This document shows, piece after piece, positions 47,493 to 56,498 of a DNA stretch of 64,000 nt (its first letter is position 1; every line of letters starts with the position of its first letter). Under the pieces are notes generated by a model. The model had not been told where the DNA came from and searched no databases. It saw only the letters and a list, made by a program, of their open reading frames with translations. This DNA comes from Stigmatella ashevillena (GTDB lineage: Bacteria > Myxococcota > Myxococcia > Myxococcales > Myxococcaceae): NCBI RefSeq assembly GCF_028368975.1, contig NZ_JAQNDM010000002.1, forward strand, positions 5,202,425-5,266,424. Reading direction: 5' to 3'. The position numbers and the translations under genes are program-made.

Positions 47493-49571
47493 ATGAGTCT
47501 CAAAGGTCTTGCCCCAGCAGCCCTGCTGCTGTGGGGCGCTGCTCCCGCATTCGCGCATGTTCCCGCCCTTCCGCACACGGCCCAGTTCACCGAGGACCGG
47601 GAGCTGTGGATCACCCTGGCCACCGACTCGCTCGACGACGTCCAGGGGACGTTGAGAGGTCCTGGGATGACCGCTCCGGCGCCGACCCGCACGAAGAACG
47701 GCGTGTCGATGATGAAGGTGCGCGAGTCTCAGCTGTTCCGCATCTCCGAGCTGATGCACGAGAAGTACAAGCGCTGCGCGGGCTTCCTGGCCCACGAGAC
47801 GGAGACAGAGGCCTCCGAGGCCATGGAGAAGGCGGGCGCCCCGGAGCAGCCCCAGAAGGCCCTGGTCACCTACACCCTGGACAACGCCGACACGGCCAAC
47901 GCGCTCATCGCGGATCTCCAGGAGCCGAACCTCTACGACACCATCGTCAAGCTCTCGAGCTACACGACGCGCTACTACAAGTCGGCGACGGGCGCGGAGG
48001 CCGCCCTCTGGCTGAAGACGCACTGGGCAGGCCTCGCCGCGGGCCGGCCGGACGTGACCGTCGAGGAGTTCGTGCACACGAACTACAACCAGCGCTCCAT
48101 CATCCTGACGATTCCTGGCACCACGAACGCCAGCGAGGTGGTGGTGGTGGGCGGCCACTTGGACTCCACGGTCGGCTCGAGCGGCTCCAACCCCAGCACC
48201 CTCTCCCCCGGCGCGGATGACGACGCCTCGGGCATCGCGTCCATCACCGAGGTGATTCGCTCGGCGCTGGCCCAGAACTACCGGCCCGAGCGCACGGTGA
48301 AGTTCATCGGCTACGCGGCCGAGGAGGCGGGCCTGCTGGGCTCGCAGGACATCGCCAGGTGGCACAAGAACCAGGGCATCAACGTGGTGGGCGTGCTGCA
48401 GCTGGACATGACGAACTTCAAAGGCTCCGCCAGCTACGACGTCGGCGTCATCACCGACTACACGAACGCGGCGCAGAACACCTTCCTGCGCAGCCTCATC
48501 ACCACGTACATCCCCGCCCTCAAGATTGTCGACACCAAGTGCAACTACGGGTGCTCGGACCACGCCTCGTGGCACAACCAGGGCTTCCCGGCGTCCTTCC
48601 CGTTCGAGGCCACCTTCAACGACAGCAATGACTACATCCACACGGTGAATGACACGGTGGCGCAGAGCGGCAACAACGCGGTCCACGCGGTGAAGTTCTC
48701 CCGGGTGACGGCCGCCTATGTGGCGGAGCTGGCCAAGGGCTCGGTGAACGGCACCGAGGGAGACACCTCGCCCCCGGCCTCGGTGCTCACCTCGCCTGCC
48801 TCGGGCGCCACCTTGGTGGGCCCGGTGACCTTGACCGCCAACGCGACGGACAACGTGGCCGTGACCAAGGTGGAGTTCTACGTGGACAACGTGCTGAAGG
48901 GCTCGGACACCACCGCGCCCTACAGCTTTGTCTGGGACACGGTGTCCACCCCCAACGGCGCGCACGTGCTGTCCGCCAAGGCGTACGACACCCGGCAGAA
49001 CGTGGGCGCGAGCCCCTCGGTCTCCGTGACGGTGAACAACCCCAGCACCCTGGCGGAGTACAACCCCACGCTGAAGGTGCCCACGTGCGCCACGGTGAAC
49101 ACCAAGTGTGACTCGGGAACGCTCCTCACGGGACGTGGCACCCTCGGGCCCGAGCAGAACGCGCCCAACACCCTCCAGGGTGCATGCGCGGACCTGTCCA
49201 AGGGCACCTACCACTCGGACGAGTCGAATGACCGCATCGTCGTGTCGACGGTGGATGGCACGCCGTTTGCCACGGGCAAGGCGGTGAAGATTGAAGCCAC
49301 GGTGTGGGCCTATGCGAGCTCTCCCACCACGGACAAGTTGGACCTGTACTACGCGGCGGACGCCACCGCCCCGGTGTGGGTCTCCCTCGGCACGCTGACG
49401 CCGTCCGCCGGGCAGGCGCAGACGCTGACGAAGAACTACACGCTGCCCTCGGGGGGGGCGCTGCAAGCGGTGCGGGCGCGCTTCCGCTACGGGGGGAGCA
49501 CGAGCACCACCGCCTGTGGCAAGGGCGAGTACGACGACCACGACGACCTCGTCTTCGCCGTCACGAAGTAA
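47493..49571 (+). CDS. Secreted M28 zinc aminopeptidase with C-terminal beta domains
   Basis: Protein of 692 residues with a strong GGAGGT ribosome site and a signal peptide ending APAFAHVP. The peptidase unit (about 150-410) has the M28 metal ligands: VVGGHLDSTVG (His222), PGADDDASGIAS, GYAAEEAGLLGS, LQLDMTNF and NDYIHTVNDT. A bacterial Ig-like domain follows (about 425-520: PASGATLVGPVTLTANATDNVAV). The last ~140 residues form a proprotein-convertase-like or cysteine-paired beta domain. It is expected to be a secreted aminopeptidase for feeding on prey protein. Confidence 0.9.
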   Translation: MSLKGLAPAALLLWGAAPAFAHVPALPHTAQFTEDRELWITLATDSLDDVQGTLRGPGMTAPAPTRTKNGVSMMKVRESQLFRISELMHEKYKRCAGFLAHETETEASEAMEKAGAPEQPQKALVTYTLDNADTANALIADLQEPNLYDTIVKLSSYTTRYYKSATGAEAALWLKTHWAGLAAGRPDVTVEEFVHTNYNQRSIILTIPGTTNASEVVVVGGHLDSTVGSSGSNPSTLSPGADDDASGIASITEVIRSALAQNYRPERTVKFIGYAAEEAGLLGSQDIARWHKNQGINVVGVLQLDMTNFKGSASYDVGVITDYTNAAQNTFLRSLITTYIPALKIVDTKCNYGCSDHASWHNQGFPASFPFEATFNDSNDYIHTVNDTVAQSGNNAVHAVKFSRVTAAYVAELAKGSVNGTEGDTSPPASVLTSPASGATLVGPVTLTANATDNVAVTKVEFYVDNVLKGSDTTAPYSFVWDTVSTPNGAHVLSAKAYDTRQNVGASPSVSVTVNNPSTLAEYNPTLKVPTCATVNTKCDSGTLLTGRGTLGPEQNAPNTLQGACADLSKGTYHSDESNDRIVVSTVDGTPFATGKAVKIEATVWAYASSPTTDKLDLYYAADATAPVWVSLGTLTPSAGQAQTLTKNYTLPSGGALQAVRARFRYGGSTSTTACGKGEYDDHDDLVFAVTK

Positions 49572-49599
49572 CCCCCCCGCTGCCAGGGGGCCGGGGGTC

Positions 49600-49618
49600 G
49601 AGGGCGCTTGCCGCCCTC
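49600..49618 (+). terminator. Hairpin after the M28 peptidase
   Basis: GAGGGCG and CGCCCTC form a 7-bp stem with loop CTTGC, about 28 bases after the stop; a second C5/G5 hairpin sits just before it. Together they form a likely terminator. Confidence 0.6.
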
Positions 49619-49771
49619 CCCCCGGGGCCGGCCCAGGCCAGGGGCCTCCCATATGACTTCCGGCACATGTCCGGGCCAGAGGCGGTCTGTACAGTGAGGT
49701 TCATCGGCGGTGGCTTCCGCCGGTCTATCCCCCTCCCTCTCAATCTCCTGTCCAGGAGACGGCCATGAGTA

Positions 49772-49908
49772 AGGGTACCCGTTCACGGGCCATCGTGTTG
49801 GGTTGTCTGAGGCGTGCTTGCATCTCGGGGAGCCGCCACAGAGCAGCCGTCCGCAACTTCGGCGGTCTGTATCCCCCGCAGCCCCACGTTGCCGTGAACG
49901 GGTACCTT
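49772..49908. repeat. 17-bp inverted repeat before the RCC1 gene
   Basis: AGGGTACCCGTTCACGG (49772-49788) and the reverse complement of 49892-49908 agree at 16 of 17 positions, separated by about 103 bases. It could be the ends of a small decayed mobile element or a large regulatory hairpin. Confidence 0.6.
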
Positions 49909-49936
49909 TCTCCATACGCTCTCGCGGGGACCGCCC

Positions 49937-51052
49937 ATGCCACGTCCGGGTTCTAGAGCGCTCGCCACGGCCCCGCCCTTGGGACGTGCCGGAGCGGGCC
50001 CCCACGCCTCGCTGTGCGCAGGAGATTCTCACTCGTTGGCGGTGCACGCCGATGGCACCGTCTGGGCCTGGGGGGCCAGCGCCTCCACCCCTCGGGAAGA
50101 AGGGGCGCTCAGCCGGCGCTTCGCGCCCGTGCCGGTGCCTGGGCTGAGCGACATCGTCTCCGTGGCCGCCGGGGGGGCGCACTCCCTGGCGGTGCGCGCC
50201 GATGGCACCCTCTGGGCGTGGGGCGGCAACCCGTATGGCCAGTTGGGCGATGGCTCCACCACCTCCCGCACCTCGCCGGTGCAGGTGGCCGGGCTGATCG
50301 GGGTGCGCGCCGTGGCCACGGGCCTGGGGCATTCGCTGGCGCTGCGCGCGGATGGCACCGTCTGGGCCTGGGGGCTCAACCAGTTCGGCCAGCTCGGCGA
50401 AGGCACCACCTCCCAATGGCTCACGCCCCGGCCCATCCCCGGACTGAGCGGCGGGGTCTCCGTGGCCGCGGGGGGCTTCCACTCGCTGGTGGTGCGGGAC
50501 GATGACTCCGTCTGGGCCTGGGGCTCCAACGACTATGGCGAACTGGGCGATGGCACCACCCTGCGCCGCGCCGCGCCCCGGCCCATCCCCGGGCTGAGGA
50601 ACGTGGCTGCCGTGGCCGGTGGGTGTTACCACTCGCTGGCAGTGCACGCCGATGGCACCCTGTCGGCCTGGGGGCTCAACAGCTATGGCCAACTGGGCGA
50701 TGGCACCTTCTCCAACCGCTCCGCGCCCCGCCCCGTGCCTGGGTTGAGCGGCGTGCGCTGCGTGGCCACGAGCTTCTTCCACTCCTTGGCGCTGCGCGCG
50801 GATGGCACCGTCTGGGCCTGGGGCCTCAATGGCTATGGAGAGCAGGGCGATGGGACGGCTGCCCGCCAGTCCCCCACGCCGCGGCCGGTTCCCGGGTTGG
50901 GCGGCGTGCTCTCCGTGGCCACGGGAACCTTCCACTCGCTGGCGGTGAACACCAATGGCACCGTCTCGGCCTGGGGACACAACGGCCAGGGCCAGTTGGG
51001 CGACGGGACGGCCACCCACCGCTCCACGCCCGTCACCGTCCTGAAGCGTTGA
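49937..51052 (+). CDS. RCC1-repeat beta-propeller protein, 5' end uncertain
   Basis: Protein of 371 residues made of about seven RCC1 repeats with the pattern HSLAVxADGTVWAWGxNxYGQLGDGT. Such proteins fold as a seven-blade propeller and are usually secreted or lipid-anchored in myxobacteria. This reading frame has no signal peptide and no clear ribosome site at ATG 49937 (MPRPGSRALATAPPLG), so the first exported part seems to be missing or frameshifted. An upstream frame starting at 49765 has a good ribosome site but ends before the repeats. Binding partner unknown. Confidence 0.75.
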   Translation: MPRPGSRALATAPPLGRAGAGPHASLCAGDSHSLAVHADGTVWAWGASASTPREEGALSRRFAPVPVPGLSDIVSVAAGGAHSLAVRADGTLWAWGGNPYGQLGDGSTTSRTSPVQVAGLIGVRAVATGLGHSLALRADGTVWAWGLNQFGQLGEGTTSQWLTPRPIPGLSGGVSVAAGGFHSLVVRDDDSVWAWGSNDYGELGDGTTLRRAAPRPIPGLRNVAAVAGGCYHSLAVHADGTLSAWGLNSYGQLGDGTFSNRSAPRPVPGLSGVRCVATSFFHSLALRADGTVWAWGLNGYGEQGDGTAARQSPTPRPVPGLGGVLSVATGTFHSLAVNTNGTVSAWGHNGQGQLGDGTATHRSTPVTVLKR

Positions 51053-51226
51053 GTCAATCCCTGACGGACACGCAAGTGGGCTCCTTTCCACAGAGGGCTC
51101 GCACCCAGGACCGAAAACGCCCCCTGTCCCGTCTTGATATGAAAAGACTGGCCGTCAGCTTCATCTCTGCCTGGCATCGCATCCCTCTCCGAGGCGGCTG
51201 TTACCAGACAGGAGAAGCACGAACTC

Positions 51227-51445
51227 ATGAACCACTCCGCACTCGTGATGGGTTATTGGCTGGCGGCCGCCGTGGAACGCAACGCAACGGATGCCGCCTC
51301 TGGTGAGGAGCCACCGCCTCCGATTCCCATGAAGGAGCGGGACGCGCTTGCGCCGGACAGCATCTGCCGTGAGGGAGCCTCCTCAAACAACAACAGCCTT
51401 CCGGAAAACGGCTTGCGCCAGGCTCCACCGACCCTGCCGCAGTGA
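51227..51445 (+). CDS. Possible small protein, unknown
   Basis: Open frame of 72 codons with AGGAGAAG 13 bases before the ATG. The product (MNHSALVMGYWLAAAVERN...) has no recognised domain; the second half is Pro/Asn/Ser-rich and looks disordered. It may be real or a chance frame in GC-rich DNA. Confidence 0.3.
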   Translation: MNHSALVMGYWLAAAVERNATDAASGEEPPPPIPMKERDALAPDSICREGASSNNNSLPENGLRQAPPTLPQ

Positions 51446-51631
51446 AGCCATCGCCGGGTGGACGAGGGCGCATGGGCCCCGCCCTGAATTCCGCCTTCGG
51501 CTGCCTCCGAACAGCCCTCCTCCAGCCCTCGCCTCCATAGGAAGTACCCGGAAAAGGAGGTACCCGGAAACAGGCCTGCCCCGCTTGCCGACGGCACAGC
51601 CGGTGCACGGATACTGCCTGCCCCTCATTTG

Positions 51632-51679
51632 ACAACAAGCTAGTTGCACAACTAGGTTGTTGCACAACTAGCTTGTTGT
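51632..51679. repeat. 48-bp imperfect palindrome upstream of the RelA/SpoT-STAND operon
   Basis: ACAACAAGCTAGTTG (51632-51646) and CAACTAGCTTGTTGT (51665-51679) are perfect 15-bp reverse complements with an 18-base centre. TTGCACAACTAG also occurs twice as a direct repeat, each within a smaller palindrome TAGTTG-CA-CAACTA. It ends about 15 bases before the ATG of the first gene and just before its GGAGG ribosome site. It could be an operator for an autoregulator, a translation-control hairpin, or an element end. Confidence 0.8.
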
Positions 51680-51693
51680 GGGGCGGAGGCAGC

Positions 51694-52548
51694 ATGGCAG
51701 ACCCCTTCTTGATGTCGCGGGAGCTGGCTCCTTTCACTCGGAGTCTCGTCGACCAACACTTCACGCATTGGCGGGCGGGGAGGCCTCGGCGCTGGGAGGA
51801 ACGGCTCGACGCGGTGCGTCATTGGCTCGACGAGCAGACCCGCCCCTACGAAGCGGTGGGGCTCGCGTTGATCGCCCAGATGGGGCCCTTGCTGACGGAG
51901 ATCCAGCAAAGCCTCCCCGTCCACGAACGGAGACGCTTCCTCTATCGGATGGACGCCGACCACCTGCGCAAGAGTCCAGAGGGCATCCTGGAAAAGATGG
52001 CAAGGGAGTGGCACGAAGCGGGAGGCACGGCGCCTCCGAAGGGCTTCCACAACCTCGCGGACCTCAAGGACCTGGGCCGGTTCCGCATCGTTGCCAGCTT
52101 CCTCTCGGACGTGGAGCGACTGAGCGCGCGGCTGGAGGCCACCTATGACGCGAGCCGCGGCCGCACCCTGTCTCCGGCCCAGCAGCATCTGGCGCAGGGA
52201 TTCCGCCTCATCGACAACCGCTTCGAGGATCTCATCCACAGCCGCCCCCCTAAGCGCAAAAGCGGCGAACGGTGCCGCAAAGGGTTGTTCGCGCCACAAG
52301 AGCCGAGCCTGAGCCACTACCGCATCGAGGTGCAGATCGTCACCGCATTCCAGGAGGGCTGGGACAAAAAGGACCACCACCTCATCTACGAGCGCGTGCG
52401 CACCGGGCAAGCGCTCGACGAGCGCCACCGGGAGATGAGCTTTGCACTGAGCGAGCACCTTTTCATCGCGGACTACCTCTTCGACAACATCAAACAGTCC
52501 GCAGACACCTCGGCCCGCTCTCGTCGGGCTGCCTCTCGGAGAAGGTGA
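51694..52548 (+). CDS. RelA/SpoT-like nucleotidyltransferase domain protein
   Basis: Protein of 284 residues, soluble. The centre matches the RelA/SpoT synthetase fold: HNLADLKDLGRFRIVASFLSDVERL (Asp123, Asp126, Arg129, Arg131), then SHYRIEVQIVTAFQEGWDKKDHHLIYE with Glu212/Gln214 and His228/His229/Tyr232, which fits the E-x-Q and H-x-x-x-Y positions. The usual G-Y-R-S-x-H loop is absent and replaced by a basic insert (PPKRKSGERCRKG), so substrate choice may differ from (p)ppGpp. The ATG at 51694 has GGAGG 5 bases before it. It is the first gene of a three-gene operon with two STAND/AAA ATPases and is probably its effector. Confidence 0.8.
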   Translation: MADPFLMSRELAPFTRSLVDQHFTHWRAGRPRRWEERLDAVRHWLDEQTRPYEAVGLALIAQMGPLLTEIQQSLPVHERRRFLYRMDADHLRKSPEGILEKMAREWHEAGGTAPPKGFHNLADLKDLGRFRIVASFLSDVERLSARLEATYDASRGRTLSPAQQHLAQGFRLIDNRFEDLIHSRPPKRKSGERCRKGLFAPQEPSLSHYRIEVQIVTAFQEGWDKKDHHLIYERVRTGQALDERHREMSFALSEHLFIADYLFDNIKQSADTSARSRRAASRRR

Positions 52549-52557
52549 GCGAACACC

Positions 52558-53961
52558 ATGCGCCTGCGCCATGAAGGACTCAAAACAGGCCGTCTGCTGA
52601 CCTGTTTCCCGGATGCCAATGGGCTTCGCAACGCGAGCCTGCTGTTCCTGGTGGAGGGGGTGAGCGACATCACACCATTGCAGCGCCTGGACGATGCCCT
52701 CCGCCCGGAGATGGATGCCTCCTTGAGGTGGGCCGCAGCCGCGAGCGCCCTCGATCTCGCCCGGGTAGACCCACGGCTCGATCCAGGAAAGGTGATCCGG
52801 CTGGAGGCAGGAGAGTTCCGTGACCTCATGCCTGAGGACATCCGGGCAGTGCTCTCTCCTGGCCTCGTGCAACTTCGGCGCGGAGAGACAGCCCGTTTCC
52901 CAAGCGCCACGCGCATGGAGGGCAGCGTCGTCACCGGCCCAGACTTCCTGGAGCGAGAGGCAGAGCTGACCGCACTGCGAGAACGCGTGGAGCGCCGGGA
53001 GCACACCGTCGTTCTCGCGCCACGCCGCGCGGGAAAAACCTCCCTGTTGTACCGGCTGGCGGAAGTGCTGGGCGAACGGTTCCGGGTTGAACTCTTCGAC
53101 GGTGAAGAGCACCGCACACCCGAGGGGTTCACGGCCGCGCTTCTCTCTCGTGCATCGGGCAAGCCTCATACCTCCGCCTTGCGCGAAACGCGCGAGCAGG
53201 GCTGGGAGGTCGCGCTCCCAGTTGCAATCCGGGCACTGGCCAGGTACCGCCAGCGCCGACTGGTCCTCATCCTGGATGAGCTGGTCTTCTTTCTTGAGCA
53301 CCTGAAGAAGCGCGAGCCCGCGAAGGCCTTTCTGACGGCCCTGGATGCTGCGGTCGAGCAGGCGAAGGCAATCGTGATCATCGCGGGCTCGGCAAACCTG
53401 ATGCACTTCGCGCGAAACACCCTCCGTCTGACGCTCCCTGGCCTCTTCGGAGCGCTCTCGCCGGTCTCCCTGTCACCGCTGCCGGCGCACACGCTGGAGA
53501 TCCAGCTCCGCAGGGTGCTGTTGGGCACGGGGCTCGTCCTTGAGGCTGGCGACATGACGTGGTTCCGCGAGAATTTCGATCTGGCGATGCCATACCCAGC
53601 CCTGCGCTTCTTGAGCCACCTGGCTTCCGTGGCACGAGAGCGGAAGCTCGGGCCCGAAGCACTGGATGCGGAGCTGACCGCATACCTGCGCATCCCTGCC
53701 GTCTTCGCGGAACTGAAGTCCCAGCTCAACCACCTCGCGGAGGAGAATCCCACGCAAGCCGAACGCGTGGAGGAAGTTGTCGGCAGACTCGCGCGGGTGA
53801 ACACGTTGAAGCTGGACGACGTGAAGGCAAAGCTTGGGGGAGCCAAAAGTGCGGCCACCTTCGAATGGCTCGTGACCCACTTCCCCGTGCACTTGGAGGG
53901 ACAGGACCTGATGCTCGCCTCGCGCCTGTTCCGCCGCTATTGGCAGGAGAGCACCCGATGA
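52558..53961 (+). CDS. STAND/AAA ATPase, second gene of the operon
   Basis: Protein of 467 residues. The first ~120 residues are a separate region of unknown fold (LLFLVEGVSDITPLQRLDDAL). The NTPase starts at TGPDFLEREAELTALRERVERREHTVVL and has Walker A APRRAGKTS (154-162) and Walker B LVLILDELVFFLE (Asp240/Glu241). It fits the archaeal-ATPase/AAA_14-like clade often seen in regulatory and defence proteins. The C-terminal ~150 residues are helical, probably a winged-helix lid and sensor. It starts 9 bases after the RelA/SpoT-like gene and ends in ATGA overlap with the third gene. Confidence 0.85.
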   Translation: MRLRHEGLKTGRLLTCFPDANGLRNASLLFLVEGVSDITPLQRLDDALRPEMDASLRWAAAASALDLARVDPRLDPGKVIRLEAGEFRDLMPEDIRAVLSPGLVQLRRGETARFPSATRMEGSVVTGPDFLEREAELTALRERVERREHTVVLAPRRAGKTSLLYRLAEVLGERFRVELFDGEEHRTPEGFTAALLSRASGKPHTSALRETREQGWEVALPVAIRALARYRQRRLVLILDELVFFLEHLKKREPAKAFLTALDAAVEQAKAIVIIAGSANLMHFARNTLRLTLPGLFGALSPVSLSPLPAHTLEIQLRRVLLGTGLVLEAGDMTWFRENFDLAMPYPALRFLSHLASVARERKLGPEALDAELTAYLRIPAVFAELKSQLNHLAEENPTQAERVEEVVGRLARVNTLKLDDVKAKLGGAKSAATFEWLVTHFPVHLEGQDLMLASRLFRRYWQESTR

Positions 53962-56498
53962 ACACGGGCCCTTCTCTGTACAACCCGCGTGACACGAAGC
54001 CTGAGCAACTCGACGCACTGCTCACGGGACGTGTGGCGCTGCTGGACGAGATCCTCGACAACCTGCGCGAACAAGCCCAGGGCGTTACACGGCAACACTG
54101 GCTGCTGCGCGGCCCGCGCGGCATGGGGAAGACGCACTTGGCCGGCGTCATCCATTACCGCGTGAAGCAGGATGCCTCGCTTGGCCGTACCTACCTGCCA
54201 CTGTGGCTGGGAGAAGCAGACACCTACGAGGTCTACTCCACCGCCACCCTTCTGAAGACCATTGGCGAGCGTCTCTCGGAAGAGACGAAGGATCCGGCGC
54301 TGCTTGAACGGCTGACCGCTGTAGAGGGGGTCGGGGACGAGGAGGGTTATTTCCACGAGATGGTCGAGTTGCTCTCGACCGAGGCGGACCGGCGCGAGCG
54401 GGTGCTGCTCGTCCTCATGGAGAACTTGGATGCACTCCTGGGCAGCTTTGGCCCCAAGGACCGCAAGGAACAGACACGACAGTTGCGCTCGGTGCTGCTG
54501 CACAATCCGCGATTCCTCTTCATCAGCACCACCCCCACCTACTACCTGGACAACCCGCTCGACGATCCGAAGGAACCTCTCTACGCGCACCTGAAGGAGC
54601 GAGACCTCGACCCTCTGACCGAGGCGGAAACCGGACAGCTCCTGCGCAAGCTGGCCCAGGCTCACCCCCGTGAAGGGGCTGTGGACTCTCTCGAGGGAAA
54701 GGATGGACGCCTCCGGCTTCGCGTCATCCACCGGTTGACGGGGGGATTGCCACGGTCTCTTGTGATGGCCTTCACCGCCATCCGTGAGGCCACGGGAATT
54801 GGCTCGCTCGTGCAAGAGCTTCGCGCCCTGTTGGATGCTCAGACCGCGTACTTCGAGGCACGTCTCGCTCAACTCCCCGCCCGCGAGCGGGCCATCGTCA
54901 CGTCGATGGCCCTGGCCCCGACCAACTTGACGATGAAGGAGATCGCGGCACGCAGCCATCTTCCCGAGCGGACACTCTCGACCTTGATCAGCCGCTTGGA
55001 GAAGGAGGGACACGTCCGCACCACGTCGCGAACAGGCGGAAAAGGCAGCGTCTATGAGCTGAGCGAGGGGCTGTTCCGGCTCTGGTATCAATACCGAAAG
55101 GGACGTCCCGTCCTGGAACCGCTCGTGGAATTCCTGGCGTATTGGTACCGGGTGGAGGAATTGGAGGGGGTGGTCGCAGTGCTCCGGCAAGGAACTCAGG
55201 CCGACAGACCCGTCCGGGCGGCGGAGCTTGCCCTCCTTCAAGCCGAGGAGGCTCTGCGACGGGCCAGTTCGGAACAAGGCCAACAAGAACGAGAGCGCTT
55301 TTGGGCCGAGTGCCAGCAAGCGATTCAATCGGAACAGGCGGACATTCCGGTGGAAGCGTTGGCCAAGCGCCTCACCACACGGCTCCTCCACGCGGCTCTT
55401 CTCCTGAAGGACCCTGCTCAAGCAAACAATGGGCTTGAATCGATTCAAAAGCTTTTCCGTGAATCCTCCCTCGTGGAGGAGAAGGCTCGACCCATCGTAT
55501 TGGGCCGACTGATCGAAGCCATCATGGAGAGCACCCATGCGAGTGATTTCGAAGCATTCTCGGCCATTGCCCTCATTGTCCTGAAGCAGTACAGCCATGA
55601 TACATCGTCTACAATCTCACTCCAACTGGCGCTCGTGCGCTTGCACCTCTCCATACTGGTGATGGACAGGGATCCGCAGCGTGCGCTCGATGAACTGGAC
55701 CTCATACACGCAAGCGCACCGGAATTAAGAACCATGGCGCTGATGGGACAAGGTTTGGCGCTCTCCAAGCTGCACAAGACAGATGAGTCTATCGTGAATC
55801 TTGATGCGGCCCTCACTGCAATCCAAGCGCCCAGCGAACAGATCGTCATAGAACCGTTCGTGCTCCAAGCGATGAGCGTTCTGTCCACGCTCTATAACGA
55901 AAAGCACCAGCGCGACCAAGCCCAGCGTATCCGTAAGCAACTCATTGCCCGATTCGGTGCATGGAAAGAGGAGCCTTTCCGCTTTCAAGTTGCATCGGCC
56001 AAGGCCTCCCTCGCCCTCGGTGCCGACGTCAAGCCCACCATTCATTCCTTGGATCAATGGCTCGCTGAGTACGGCGCAATCGATGAGCCCAGGTACCAAA
56101 GCATACAGTCTCTATCCCGACTGGGCCTACACCTGCTGAGTGCACTTCAGGGCTCAGAAGCATCACAAGAGGGGATCTCGGCGTGGGTAGAATCCGTGGC
56201 GGATAAAGAATCCCATCAGGTCCAGCACCTTTTTCACTTCGCTACCTCGCTCTTCATCCTCTTTGGGCCTGAAACGGTGAAAGGCTGGCTCTCCAGGGTC
56301 TCTTCCGCTCAGCTCTCAGAGGAGACGCGTTTGCTCGTCTCGTGGCACATGATGGCAGCCGATCTGCTTCTTGCGGACGAAGAGGGCCCTCTCGCACAGC
56401 AAGTCCAAGCCCGCATACCCCCTGAGCTTCGCCCGAACGTTGAGGACCTGGTGAGGCAGGTGCGAAAGACTCGCGCGGAGTTCCTCCAGAAGGCCTGA
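53958..56498 (+). CDS. STAND ATPase with winged helix and C-terminal helical repeats
   Basis: Protein of 846 residues. Walker A is RGPRGMGKTH (51-60), Walker B LLVLMENLDALL (around Glu155), followed by a sensor-like RFLFISTTPTYYL. A winged helix lies around 310-360 (TMKEIAARSHLPERTLSTLISRL, then GSVYELSEGLFRLWYQYRKG). The remaining ~450 residues are all helical, TPR-like (ALDELDLIHASAPELRTMALM, ALSKLHKTDESIVNLDAAL), the usual ligand-sensing part of STAND proteins. The last third is AT-richer than the neighbours. The start overlaps the preceding stop (ATGA). A phage- or stress-sensing switch is the likeliest role, by analogy. Confidence 0.85.
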   Translation: MNTGPSLYNPRDTKPEQLDALLTGRVALLDEILDNLREQAQGVTRQHWLLRGPRGMGKTHLAGVIHYRVKQDASLGRTYLPLWLGEADTYEVYSTATLLKTIGERLSEETKDPALLERLTAVEGVGDEEGYFHEMVELLSTEADRRERVLLVLMENLDALLGSFGPKDRKEQTRQLRSVLLHNPRFLFISTTPTYYLDNPLDDPKEPLYAHLKERDLDPLTEAETGQLLRKLAQAHPREGAVDSLEGKDGRLRLRVIHRLTGGLPRSLVMAFTAIREATGIGSLVQELRALLDAQTAYFEARLAQLPARERAIVTSMALAPTNLTMKEIAARSHLPERTLSTLISRLEKEGHVRTTSRTGGKGSVYELSEGLFRLWYQYRKGRPVLEPLVEFLAYWYRVEELEGVVAVLRQGTQADRPVRAAELALLQAEEALRRASSEQGQQERERFWAECQQAIQSEQADIPVEALAKRLTTRLLHAALLLKDPAQANNGLESIQKLFRESSLVEEKARPIVLGRLIEAIMESTHASDFEAFSAIALIVLKQYSHDTSSTISLQLALVRLHLSILVMDRDPQRALDELDLIHASAPELRTMALMGQGLALSKLHKTDESIVNLDAALTAIQAPSEQIVIEPFVLQAMSVLSTLYNEKHQRDQAQRIRKQLIARFGAWKEEPFRFQVASAKASLALGADVKPTIHSLDQWLAEYGAIDEPRYQSIQSLSRLGLHLLSALQGSEASQEGISAWVESVADKESHQVQHLFHFATSLFILFGPETVKGWLSRVSSAQLSEETRLLVSWHMMAADLLLADEEGPLAQQVQARIPPELRPNVEDLVRQVRKTRAEFLQKA

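Larger units (their letters stand above)
49572..49936. other. Intergenic region with terminator and inverted repeat
   Basis: No certain gene in these 365 bases. It holds the peptidase terminator, and a possible start region with CAGGAGACGG before ATG 49765 (MSKGTRSRAIVLG). That frame is open for 63 codons but is not in frame with the RCC1 protein. It may be the lost 5' end of the RCC1 gene. The inverted repeat at 49772-49908 lies within it. Confidence 0.4.
51053..51693. other. Long intergenic region before the RelA/SpoT-STAND operon
   Basis: A 641-base stretch with no well-supported gene. It contains one small open frame (51227-51445), a short direct repeat near 51545-51570 (GTACCCGGAAA twice), and the inverted repeat at 51632-51679 next to the following operon. 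The rest shows no recognisable signal. Confidence 0.5.
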
